In this document: positions 54,557 through 61,822 of the stretch, in pieces
How positions within the stretch are numbered: position 1 is the first letter of the stretch
Layout of the letters: the number at the start of each line of letters is the position of its first letter
Assembly (NCBI RefSeq): GCF_900166635.1
Contig: NZ_LT800497.1
Span: 1,154,303-1,218,302 of the forward strand
DNA: 64,000 bases
Origin: Oceanobacillus timonensis
GTDB lineage: Bacteria > Bacillota > Bacilli > Bacillales > Amphibacillaceae
Reading direction: 5' to 3'
Translations under genes and position numbers: made by a program
The notes under the pieces: model-generated
Databases searched by the model: none
Told to the model about the DNA's origin: nothing
Seen by the model: only the letters and a program-made list of their open reading frames with translations

Positions 54557-55438
54557 ATGCGTGTTACTCAAAGTATGCTTTCCAATAATTTATTACGAAA
54601 TTTGACAAATAGCAGTACACAAATGAATCAATACATGGATCAGTTGTACTCTGGAAAAAAGATATCCAAGCCTTCTGATGATCCGATGGTTGCGATGAAA
54701 GGTGTTTCGTACCGTTCTGAGTTATCCAGAATTGAACAATTTGAACGCAATACGTCAGAAGCAAATAGCAGGCTGGATAATACAGATGCAGCCATTGACC
54801 AGGCAAACAACGCAGTACAGCGGTTAAGAGAACTGGCTGTCAAGGCGAGTAACGGGACGAATAGCAGTGATGAATACCAGAGTATTGTGGAAGAAGCAAA
54901 ACAATTAGAAGAGCATCTGGTGGATATTGCGAACACAAACGTGAATGGGAAATATATTTTTAATGGCACTAACTCGGATACGCCGCCAGTTTCCATCGAT
55001 GAGAATGGAGAAGTGACATCCGATTTTACGGATGATGATGTACAGATTGAGGTTTCAAGCGGCATCAACGTTAAAACGAATATGAATGGGTCAACGGTTT
55101 TTGGCGAAGCGGGCGAACTATTTGATACGGTGGGTAAATTCATCGATAACCTGGAAGCGGAAGAAAATATAGAGGACAGTATTGGCGAGTTGGAGACTTC
55201 CATTAATGGTGTTCTTGATTCCCGTGCAGAAATCGGTGCTCGTATGAATCGTCTGGAGCTTGTTGAAAATCGTCTCGCCGATCAAAAAATCGTAACGACA
55301 GAGACTTTATCCGATAATGAGGACGTTGATTTTGCAGAAGCCATTACGAATTTGATGACGCAGGAAAGTTTACATCGGGCTGCGCTTTCAGCGGGCTCCC
55401 GAATCATTCAGCCTTCTTTGGTTGACTTTTTACGTTAA
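54557..55438 (+). CDS. flgL: Hook-filament junction protein FlgL (HAP3)
   Basis: A 293-residue flagellin-like protein (MRVTQSMLSNNLLRNLTN, GKKISKPSDDPMVAMKG near residue 33, and a C-terminal AITNLMTQESLHRAAL). It is exported and caps the hook before filament growth. Only 9 bases separate it from flgK. A repeat element follows in the gap before the next gene, so the transcript may be interrupted there. Confidence 0.96.
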   Translation: MRVTQSMLSNNLLRNLTNSSTQMNQYMDQLYSGKKISKPSDDPMVAMKGVSYRSELSRIEQFERNTSEANSRLDNTDAAIDQANNAVQRLRELAVKASNGTNSSDEYQSIVEEAKQLEEHLVDIANTNVNGKYIFNGTNSDTPPVSIDENGEVTSDFTDDDVQIEVSSGINVKTNMNGSTVFGEAGELFDTVGKFIDNLEAEENIEDSIGELETSINGVLDSRAEIGARMNRLELVENRLADQKIVTTETLSDNEDVDFAEAITNLMTQESLHRAALSAGSRIIQPSLVDFLR

Positions 55439-55502
55439 TGTCAAAACGTATCTGACTAAGGAAGGATATGCCGTCTTTGATGTATTTCTCATGAAAGAAG
55501 AT

Positions 55503-55704
55503 GTTCAAAAAGTCCAATAAAAATGACACGGCGAATTTCTACGTTGACTAGCAAATTCCAATACTCACGTATTAGGGCATACGCTCCGTTTGGAATTTGC
55601 TAGTCGCCTTGAACTTCCGACGCACAGGACGTGCTAGTGTCGGTGTTGCGACAGGACGTCGCGTTCTTAACCGACTTGGTCCTATTTATCGGACTTTTTG
55701 AACA
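55503..55704. repeat. 202-bp non-coding element with terminal inverted repeats
   Basis: GTTCAAAAAGTCC (55503-55515) and GGACTTTTTGAAC (55692-55704) are perfect 13-base terminal inverted repeats. Inside, GACTAGCAAATTCC (55546-55559) and GGAATTTGCTAGTC (55592-55605) form a second perfect 14-base pair. The GC-richer body contains CCGAC/GTCGG and GTCGCG stems. There is no coding frame. The layout is that of a MITE or REP-like intergenic repeat, inserted between flgL and the yviE-type gene. Confidence 0.7.
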
Positions 55705-55798
55705 CGCACTAAAAAGGTATAGGTACCATTCATACACCCTGCCCATTATGTTGTCTGCGGTGGGGTGTTTTTAAAAAGATGATAGCGAGGGAATGGCG

Positions 55799-56362
55799 AT
55801 GGATTTTCCGCAAATTAGCATGCATTCGCAGCAGGCGAAAATACAAATACAATCTGAACCGGCGCAATTACATATGTCACAGCCTTCCGGCGATTTAACC
55901 ATCAGACAGCCTGCAGCAGACATCACCATGCGAACCAGCCCCGGGAGATTAAACATTGATCAGAGCCAGGCTTGGGAAGACATGAATTTATTAAGTGCGA
56001 AACAAAGTATTGCCAAAAATGCACAGGATGGTAAGCAGGCAGCACTGCAAGGAACTGCACGGAGAGCACGTCAAGGAGATGCGCTCATGCGGATTGAAAA
56101 TGATACCAATCCCATTAAATCACAAGCGATGGAAAATGGTTTTTCCCATCCAAAACAATTAGGGTTAACATTTATTCCTTCTCCTTTTGCTGTAGAGACA
56201 TCTTATGAGCCGGGAGAATTGGACATTCAAGTGCAGGTGAATGAACCAGTTATTGAAGGAAACATAAATAAACCGATGATGCAATATACACCAGGAAGCG
56301 TCGAAACTTCTCTTGCGCAGCATCCGAATTTAACAATCGAAGTAGTCAATACGAAAATATAA
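55799..56362 (+). CDS. Flagellar-region protein YviE (DUF6470)
   Basis: A 187-residue soluble protein built of short repeated beta segments rich in Gln (MDFPQISMHSQQAKIQIQSE, then PSGDLTIRQPAADITMRTSP), as in the YviE family found before fliW. Function is unknown. ATG 55793 is only 2 bases from GAGGG, so ATG 55799 (8 bases) is preferred. fliW starts 12 bases downstream. Confidence 0.85.
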   Translation: MDFPQISMHSQQAKIQIQSEPAQLHMSQPSGDLTIRQPAADITMRTSPGRLNIDQSQAWEDMNLLSAKQSIAKNAQDGKQAALQGTARRARQGDALMRIENDTNPIKSQAMENGFSHPKQLGLTFIPSPFAVETSYEPGELDIQVQVNEPVIEGNINKPMMQYTPGSVETSLAQHPNLTIEVVNTKI

Positions 56363-56374
56363 GGAGTGTGCACC

Positions 56375-56821
56375 ATGAAAATAACATCTGCCTATCTGGG
56401 TGAAATAGAAATTGATACGTCTAAAATAATTACCTTTCCGTCCGGAATCCCTGGATTTTCAGAAGCCAGGCAATTTGTATTGCTGGAATTTCCGGATAAT
56501 CACATTTTTCATATTTTACAATCGGTAGATGATGCCAGTTTAGCTTTTATCATCACTGACCCCTATTATTTTTATCAAGATTATACGTTTGAGCTGGAGC
56601 CTTCTGCTATTGAACGTTTACATATAGAAGACCGCAATGATGTAGCGATTTATACCATCGTCACAGTAAATAAACCTTTTACAGACAGTACCATTAACCT
56701 GAAAGCGCCCATTGTGATTCACGTGAAAGAAAATCTGGCGAAACAGGTTGTTCTTCAACAGGACGATTATTCATCCAGAGCTTCCATTAACCAGCCTTCT
56801 CATGAAAAGGAGGGGAAATAA
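56375..56821 (+). CDS. fliW: Flagellar assembly factor FliW
   Basis: A 148-residue cytoplasmic protein ([51 protein letters not shown]). FliW binds CsrA and flagellin in turn and so ties flagellin translation to export. AAGGAG (56361-56366) sets ATG 56375. Its stop overlaps the csrA start (TAATG). Confidence 0.95.
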   Translation: MKITSAYLGEIEIDTSKIITFPSGIPGFSEARQFVLLEFPDNHIFHILQSVDDASLAFIITDPYYFYQDYTFELEPSAIERLHIEDRNDVAIYTIVTVNKPFTDSTINLKAPIVIHVKENLAKQVVLQQDDYSSRASINQPSHEKEGK

Positions 56822-57045
56822 TGCTTGTACTTTCCAGAAAAAGAAATGAAGCGATTCAAATCGGTGAAGACATTGAAGTCGAAGTCATTGCCATTGAAGG
56901 AGACCAGGTCAAGCTGGGGATTCGTGCACCTAAATCAGTGGATATCTATCGTCAGGAGATTTATGTAGATGTGAAAAACCAAAACAATCAGGCGGCACAA
57001 ATCGATCAAAACCTCTTAGACTTTTTGAAAGGAAAGGAACTGTAA
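56821..57045 (+). CDS. csrA: Carbon storage regulator CsrA
   Basis: A 74-residue RNA-binding protein with the canonical start [20 protein letters not shown] and [19 protein letters not shown], containing the conserved RNA-contact arginine. In Bacillus it represses translation of hag mRNA and is antagonised by FliW. It overlaps fliW by one base. The hag gene normally follows; here flaG follows instead. Confidence 0.97.
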   Translation: MLVLSRKRNEAIQIGEDIEVEVIAIEGDQVKLGIRAPKSVDIYRQEIYVDVKNQNNQAAQIDQNLLDFLKGKEL

Positions 57046-57092
57046 TGCAGATGGCTTCTTTTTGGAGAAATGTTTTTCATTGTATTTAGCGC

Positions 57093-57119
57093 TTCATAAT
57101 TTACAAAAGAAGCCGATAT
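57093..57119 (+). promoter_or_regulatory. SigD promoter of flaG-fliD-fliS-fliT
   Basis: GCCGATAT (57112-57119) is an exact sigma-D -10 box. TTCA (57093-57096) lies 15 bases upstream. The block GCTTCATAATTTA (57091-57103) is identical to that before motA. Confidence 0.7.
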
Positions 57120-57148
57120 AAAAGATAAACAGTAAGGAGTGTAACCTG

Positions 57149-57508
57149 ATGGTTGTTAATAAAACTGGAGTTCCAAATACTTCATTTATTCCTCATTCCA
57201 TTAACACCGTTACATCATCCGCTGCTTTTGAATCTGACACAAAAGGCAAAGACACAGCTATGAAAGAAGAAAACAGAGCAGTGAGCAGAGCACAAGTTGA
57301 ACAAGTCATAGAGAAGATGAATGATTTTTTAAAGCCGGTCAGAAGAAATATCAAATTTGAAATGCACGAAAAACTGGAAAAGTATTACGTTACAGTTGTC
57401 GATGCTGATAAAGAAGAAGTTATACGTGAAATTCCTCCAAAGAAGATGTTGGATATGTATGCAGAAATGGCTGATTTCATGGGACTGTTAGTCAATAAAA
57501 GGATATAG
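57149..57508 (+). CDS. flaG: Flagellar protein FlaG
   Basis: A 119-residue protein. The first 45 residues are Ser/Thr-rich and unconserved. The C-terminal FlaG domain has FLKPVRRNIKFEMHEKLEKY and REIPPKKMLDMYAEMADFMG. FlaG affects filament length in several bacteria. AAGGAG precedes the ATG. fliD follows after 12 bases. Confidence 0.93.
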   Translation: MVVNKTGVPNTSFIPHSINTVTSSAAFESDTKGKDTAMKEENRAVSRAQVEQVIEKMNDFLKPVRRNIKFEMHEKLEKYYVTVVDADKEEVIREIPPKKMLDMYAEMADFMGLLVNKRI

Positions 57509-57520
57509 AGGTGAAGAATA

Positions 57521-59026
57521 ATGCGAATTGGCGGTTTAGCGAGTGGTATTGATACAGACTCAATGGTTAAAGATTTAATGGACGCAGAAAGAATTCCGCT
57601 TGATAAATTACACCAAGACCGGACAAAGTTGGAGTGGAAACGCGATGCTTTCCGGGATGTGAATAAATTGTTGGCCGATTTTGATCGAAATAAGATTTTT
57701 GATATGAAAATGAGTGATACGTTTAATTCAAAAATAATTTCATCTACACAGGAAGATGCGGTAATTGCCACAGGAAGCGCCGGGGCAGACAGCGGGACAT
57801 ATCGGATTGAAGTAGGGGAATTGGCGACTTCTGCGATTAATGTTGGGGAACCTGAAGAAGGATTTGACCCAGAAGAACCTCTGAATTTGGATGGTCCGAT
57901 TACATTTAGAACGTATGGAAAAGATGCTTCATATGGAGAAGAAGATGGTGAGGGAAGATTCTTCAAAGAACATCGATATGAAATGGAAGAGGGCGATACC
58001 CTTTCGGATGTTATCAGACGGATTAATGACGATGCGGATGCTCCTGTTCGGATGACTTATGATCAAAATTCCGATACAGCGATTTTAGAAGCTACCAGAA
58101 CGGGTGTTTATAATGAAGACGGGGCGGAAGTTGACTTTAGCATGGACGATAGCGGCTTGTTTACAGCACTAGGTTTAAATGTAGAAGATGAAGAAGGCGC
58201 CCAAAATGCTGAATTCACCTATAACGGCGCTTATACAGTTGAATCCCAAGATAACCATTATGAGCTGAATGGTGTTACCTTCCAATTTTTAAATGAAACG
58301 AACGGAGAGGCATCTTTAAACGTAACGAGCGATATTGATCATACGGTTGAAAAAATCACAGCATTTGTGGAATCGTATAATGAAATTGTTGATGAAATAA
58401 ATGGGTCGCAACGTGAAGAAGTTTTTCGTGATTATCCGCCATTAACCGATGAGCAGAAATCGGACATGAGCGAACGAGAAATTGAACTTTGGGAAGAACA
58501 GGCAAAAAGCGGAATGCTCCGAGGAGAGGCTTCTTTATCAAATGGCTTAACCAGCATGCGTTCCAGCTGGTATGGAACGGTGCAAAATGAAGGAGCTTTT
58601 ACTTCGTTAACCGAAGTAGGAATTGAAACGTCCGCTGACTATATGAATGGTGGAAAGCTCGTTATCGATGAAGAAAGTCTTCGAGAGGCATTGGCTGAAG
58701 ATGCAGAAAGTGTCCAAAAACTCTTCGTAAATAATGAAGAAGGAGAAGGAAGAGGTTTAATTAACCGTCTGGAGGATTCCGTAGAAAGTACCATCAGCCA
58801 AATCAATCAGCGTGCTGGTACAGAAAACAACATGACTTTAGATGGTTATGCGATAGGAAAGCGGATGGAGGATATAAATAGCCGTATTGAGAATTTTGAA
58901 CGCCGCCTGGAGAGTGTAGAAGCACGTTATTGGAAGCAATTCTCGGAGATGGAGCGTGCTATTTCGAATATGAACCAGCAATCCAGTATGCTAATGTCGA
59001 ATTTCTCTTCCGGAATGGAACAATAA
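57521..59026 (+). CDS. fliD: Flagellar filament cap protein FliD (HAP2)
   Basis: A 501-residue exported protein. FliD_N starts with MRIGGLASGIDTDSMVKDLM and the C-terminal domain has VEKITAFVESYNEIVDEING and a terminal coiled coil (RIENFERRLESVEARYWKQF). The middle is very acidic. It caps the filament and folds incoming flagellin. AGAGGTG lies before the ATG. fliS starts 19 bases after its stop. Confidence 0.96.
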   Translation: MRIGGLASGIDTDSMVKDLMDAERIPLDKLHQDRTKLEWKRDAFRDVNKLLADFDRNKIFDMKMSDTFNSKIISSTQEDAVIATGSAGADSGTYRIEVGELATSAINVGEPEEGFDPEEPLNLDGPITFRTYGKDASYGEEDGEGRFFKEHRYEMEEGDTLSDVIRRINDDADAPVRMTYDQNSDTAILEATRTGVYNEDGAEVDFSMDDSGLFTALGLNVEDEEGAQNAEFTYNGAYTVESQDNHYELNGVTFQFLNETNGEASLNVTSDIDHTVEKITAFVESYNEIVDEINGSQREEVFRDYPPLTDEQKSDMSEREIELWEEQAKSGMLRGEASLSNGLTSMRSSWYGTVQNEGAFTSLTEVGIETSADYMNGGKLVIDEESLREALAEDAESVQKLFVNNEEGEGRGLINRLEDSVESTISQINQRAGTENNMTLDGYAIGKRMEDINSRIENFERRLESVEARYWKQFSEMERAISNMNQQSSMLMSNFSSGMEQ

Positions 59027-59045
59027 AAAGAGGGGGTGACCCGGT

Positions 59046-59447
59046 ATGAGTAGCAATAAAGCATATCAAGCTTACCAAAACAATGCTGTCAACACAGCTT
59101 CCGGCGGTGAATTGACTTTAATGCTCTATAACGGTTGTATTAAATTTATAAAACAAGCCATGAAAGACTTGGATAATAAAGATTTTGCTGCCAAAAATAC
59201 AAATATCCAGAAAGCGCAAAAAATCATTAATGAACTAATAGTAACGCTTGATATGGAGATGGAGATTTCTCAACAAATTCTCCCATTATATGACTATATC
59301 CATAACCTGTTAAAAGAAGCAAATATAAAGAATGATATAGAGAAACTGGAAGAAGCGCTCGGTTACACCGAAGAATTCCGTGATGTCTGGAAGCAGGTTA
59401 TTCTAAAGGACCGTCAGCAAAAATACAAACAAGGTGCTTCCATCTGA
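59046..59447 (+). CDS. fliS: Flagellin export chaperone FliS
   Basis: A 133-residue helical-bundle protein (AYQAYQNNAVNTASGGELTL, LMLYNGCIKFIKQAM). FliS binds the C-terminus of flagellin in the cytoplasm. AGAGGGGGTGA lies before the ATG. Its stop overlaps the start of the next gene (TGATG). Its presence implies a flagellin gene elsewhere in the genome. Confidence 0.96.
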   Translation: MSSNKAYQAYQNNAVNTASGGELTLMLYNGCIKFIKQAMKDLDNKDFAAKNTNIQKAQKIINELIVTLDMEMEISQQILPLYDYIHNLLKEANIKNDIEKLEEALGYTEEFRDVWKQVILKDRQQKYKQGASI

Positions 59448-59800
59448 TGAACCGAATACGCCCTATCCACCAAATAACAGAAAGCATGCAGCAGCTATTA
59501 CTGCGGGACATCACCTCTCATAACCGTGAAGAAGTTATCGGTGTATTACAGAAGAAAATAGAGAAGAGAGGGAAACTGCTTGAAACGATAGCTCCTCCTT
59601 ATACAGAAGAGGAAGAAAAACTGGGAACTACGGTTGTCCAGATGAACCAGCATATCGAACAGCAGATGGAGCAGTTGTTCACTGCATTAAAAAATGAAAT
59701 GAAACAGGTACAACAGCAAAAAAAATCGACAACAAGTTACGTTAACCCTTATAAAAATGTACAAAATACGGATGGTATGTTTTTAGATAAAAAAAAGTAG
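59447..59800 (+). CDS. fliT: FliT-like flagellar chaperone
   Basis: A 117-residue helical protein in the fliT position, overlapping fliS by one base. It has the helical pair expected of FliT and a conserved-looking tail (SYVNPYKNVQNTDGMFLDKK). FliT proteins are export chaperones for FliD. Sequence conservation in this family is low; the call rests on position, size and tail motif. A terminator follows. Confidence 0.85.
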   Translation: MNRIRPIHQITESMQQLLLRDITSHNREEVIGVLQKKIEKRGKLLETIAPPYTEEEEKLGTTVVQMNQHIEQQMEQLFTALKNEMKQVQQQKKSTTSYVNPYKNVQNTDGMFLDKKK

Positions 59801-59833
59801 AGAGGAAGGAGAACGATATTCCTTTCTCTTTTT
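59801..59833 (+). terminator. Terminator of the flaG-fliT operon
   Basis: AGAGGAAGGA (59801-59810) pairs with TCCTTTCTCT (one G-T wobble) and runs into TTTTT. Confidence 0.8.
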
Positions 59834-59947
59834 AGTGTTAATAGAAAACATCCCCCTTTCTAATCCTTGCGTATAAGGAGATGAAGTAATTTAATAGAAA
59901 ACGTTTACGAAAAAAAGGGGTTTAGACAAGAGAAGTTTGTGAAATAG

Positions 59948-59956
59948 TGTTATAAT
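59948..59956 (+). promoter_or_regulatory. Extended -10 promoter of hpf
   Basis: TGTTATAAT is a perfect extended -10 element 33 bases before the hpf start. The upstream stretch has GTTTAC and GGGGTTTAG, reminiscent of stress-sigma boxes but with wrong spacing. Confidence 0.55.
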
Positions 59957-59989
59957 AGATTTATAAAAGTAAAGAAGGAGGACACTTAC

Positions 59990-60544
59990 ATGAAATTTAA
60001 TATCAGAGGCGAGAATATTGAGGTTACAAACGCTATTCGGGAATATGTTGAGAAGAAAATCAGCAAATTGGAAAGATACTTTGATACCCCTCCGACTAGC
60101 GATGTGCATGTGAATTTAAGTGTCTATAATGATGAACAGCGCATTGAGGTTACTATCCCAATGACAAATCTCTTACTGCGTGCAGAAGTACAGCATATTG
60201 ATTTATACGCTGCTGTAGACTTAGCCGTAGATAAATTAGAAAGACAAATACGCAAACATAAAACAAAAATTAACCGTAAATTTAGACAAAATGGAGCACC
60301 TAAGCATGCTTTTGCTGAATTAGAAAGAGAAGCGAAACAGGCAGCTGAAGAACCTGAAAATCAGATTGAACTGGTTCGTACCAAACGGTTTAATCTGAAA
60401 CCAATGGATTCTGAAGAAGCTATTCTGCAAATGGATATGCTGGGACACAGCTTCTTTGTATTTACCAACGATGATTCCGGCGAAACCAATGTGGTTTATA
60501 AACGCCGTGATGGAAAATACGGTTTAATTGAACCGCATGTATAA
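59990..60544 (+). CDS. hpf: Ribosome hibernation-promoting factor, long form (HPF/YvyD)
   Basis: A 184-residue protein. The N-terminal S30AE domain (MKFNIRGENIEVTNAIREYV, KLERQIRKHKTKINRK) binds the decoding centre, and the C-terminal dimerisation domain (VRTKRFNLKPMDSEEAILQM and VYKRRDGKYGLIEP) joins two ribosomes into a 100S dimer during starvation. AGGAGG precedes the ATG. It is monocistronic, between its own promoter and terminator, upstream of secA as in Bacillus. Confidence 0.96.
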   Translation: MKFNIRGENIEVTNAIREYVEKKISKLERYFDTPPTSDVHVNLSVYNDEQRIEVTIPMTNLLLRAEVQHIDLYAAVDLAVDKLERQIRKHKTKINRKFRQNGAPKHAFAELEREAKQAAEEPENQIELVRTKRFNLKPMDSEEAILQMDMLGHSFFVFTNDDSGETNVVYKRRDGKYGLIEPHV

Positions 60545-60572
60545 ATCGAAATAGAAAAATAGTTTCGTAGAA

Positions 60573-60622
60573 AAAACAGTCTGCTGCTTCTGTCATAGAG
60601 GCAGCAGACTGTTTTAATTTTT
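60573..60622 (+). terminator. Terminator of hpf
   Basis: AAAACAGTCTGCTGC (60573-60587) and GCAGCAGACTGTTTT (60601-60615) form a perfect 15-base stem followed by AATTTTT. Confidence 0.92.
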
Positions 60623-60747
60623 ATACGAATAATAAGGGGATAGAGGAAAACGTAATAAATTGTCTCTATATAATAAAATTTTTGTTAAAAAGCATCAATT
60701 TTCAATTTTTAGTATTATTTTTGACAAGAAAATCATTTTTATACTTT

Positions 60748-60783
60748 AAAAATTGAATTTCTCCCGGGAGAAAATGCAATTTT
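60748..60783. promoter_or_regulatory. Palindrome cluster upstream of the 48-codon gene
   Basis: TTTCTCCCGGGAGAAA (60758-60773) is a perfect 16-base palindrome. It is flanked by AATTG on the left and CAATTTT on the right, extending the symmetry to about 36 bases. Further CAATTTT or AAATTG copies lie at about 60697, 60751 and 60797. TTGACA at 60721-60726 with TTTAAA 18 bases later could be a promoter running into it. TGATATAAA at 60831-60839 is an extended -10 for the next gene. The region looks like a multi-site regulatory array. Confidence 0.5.
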
Positions 60784-60869
60784 AGCAAATAAAAATTCAA
60801 TTTTGTCGATTCGCGGGGAAAGACAACCTATGATATAAATGGTTTAGAAAGAAAAAAGGAGGCGGTCAA

Positions 60870-61016
60870 ATGCAGTATATGAACCAGCAATTGTTGAATG
60901 AGCTTGAACAACGGGTGAGACAGCAGGAACAGACAATTCAACAATTATTACGTTTTATAGCTAACCTCAATAAAAATGTTGCACAACTATCCTCAAAACA
61001 AAAAGAAAAAATATAA
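60870..61016 (+). CDS. Small coiled-coil protein of unknown function (48 aa)
   Basis: ATG 60870 follows AAAGGAGG by about 6 bases and opens 48 codons to TAA at 61014-61016. The protein (MQYMNQQLLNELEQRVRQQE, then QTIQQLLRFIANLNKN) is Gln/Leu-rich with heptad spacing typical of a coiled coil. It lacks a signal or membrane segment. A terminator lies 64 bases downstream, so it has its own transcription unit between hpf and secA. I do not know a named family. Confidence 0.75.
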   Translation: MQYMNQQLLNELEQRVRQQEQTIQQLLRFIANLNKNVAQLSSKQKEKI

Positions 61017-61079
61017 AGTAGTATAACCAAGAATGGTACTACTCTCCGAAAAAACTCCCTCGCAAGATTGCCTCATTGT

Positions 61080-61112
61080 AGAACTGGAATAATCGTTTCA
61101 GTTCTTTTTTTT
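61080..61112 (+). terminator. Terminator of the small coiled-coil gene
   Basis: GAACTG (61081-61086) and CAGTTC (61099-61104), extended by AA/TT pairs, are followed by a run of seven or more T. Confidence 0.8.
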
Positions 61113-61267
61113 ATAACTCAACTTTGTGGTTGGCCTGCGCTCTAATAGGATTCTACAGCGGATGGAAGAAATAAAATCTTTTGCCATGCGCTAAAAAAAC
61201 GTGTTCTGTCTGATTGAACTTTTATTGGTTCAGCAATTTTAACCGCATAGAATATCCTACTAGCGGA

Positions 61268-61411
61268 GGCGGACCGTTTTGACTCCTGAGGGATCAGCAC
61301 CATCTGAAGAGCGTGCCCTTAGGCAGACTAAGACCGCAACGTCCTGGGTTGGGACTGCGCTTACTCGCCCCACCGAAAACATTTGTACGTCGGAAAGCAA
61401 AACGGTCCGCC
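61268..61411. repeat. GC-rich intergenic repeat element bounded by inverted repeats
   Basis: GGCGGACCGTTTTG (61268-61281) and CAAAACGGTCCGCC (61398-61411) are perfect 14-base inverted repeats. Between them lies GACTCCTGAGGGATCAGCAC, a phrase I associate with widespread Bacillaceae intergenic repeats. The whole 61113-61601 stretch has no gene with a ribosome site. Its GC content is clearly higher than that of the surroundings. Confidence 0.6.
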
Positions 61412-61601
61412 GCAGCGGTCGTCTTACACTTTACTTTCTCATCTTTGTCAACAGATGTATGCAAGAAACGATCAACTTCTGTTCCTTTGGAAAGGAAGTC
61501 ACTTTTAAGAGCGCGAAAGTTGAATTATTAATAAAAAAAGTCTAGAGATTCTTTTAGTGATCCAGAGGAAACACTATCAAAAACGACACAAACGATGTAA
61601 G

Positions 61602-61631
61602 TTGTCATAACGGTTTAGGAAGTGTTATGAT
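61602..61631 (+). promoter_or_regulatory. Candidate promoter of secA
   Basis: TTGTCA (61602-61607) and TATGAT (61626-61631) are 18 bases apart, with a TG extension before the -10 box. It leaves a leader of about 185 bases before secA. Confidence 0.55.
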
Positions 61632-61822
61632 ACTATTATTGACGATTACCTATAAGAAATGATAAAGGTACTAACGATGATATCTTTACCTTTGAAAAGT
61701 AATATAAAAGCTAGTAACTTTTTAAAGACGCGCTTTAAACAATGGTAAATCATATATATGAATGACGCTGGAATGTAGTCCGGTAAGTAACAAAAGTTTC
61801 AAATAACTGAGGAGCGTTTATA

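Noticed and set aside
59901..59930. SigB-type promoter before hpf (GTTTAC ... GGGGTTT)
   Set aside because: The spacing between the two boxes is about 10 bases, not the 13-15 required.
61279..61545. Two overlapping frames of 88 and 72 codons near the repeat
   Set aside because: They translate a GC-rich intergenic repeat, lack ribosome sites and have unlikely composition.
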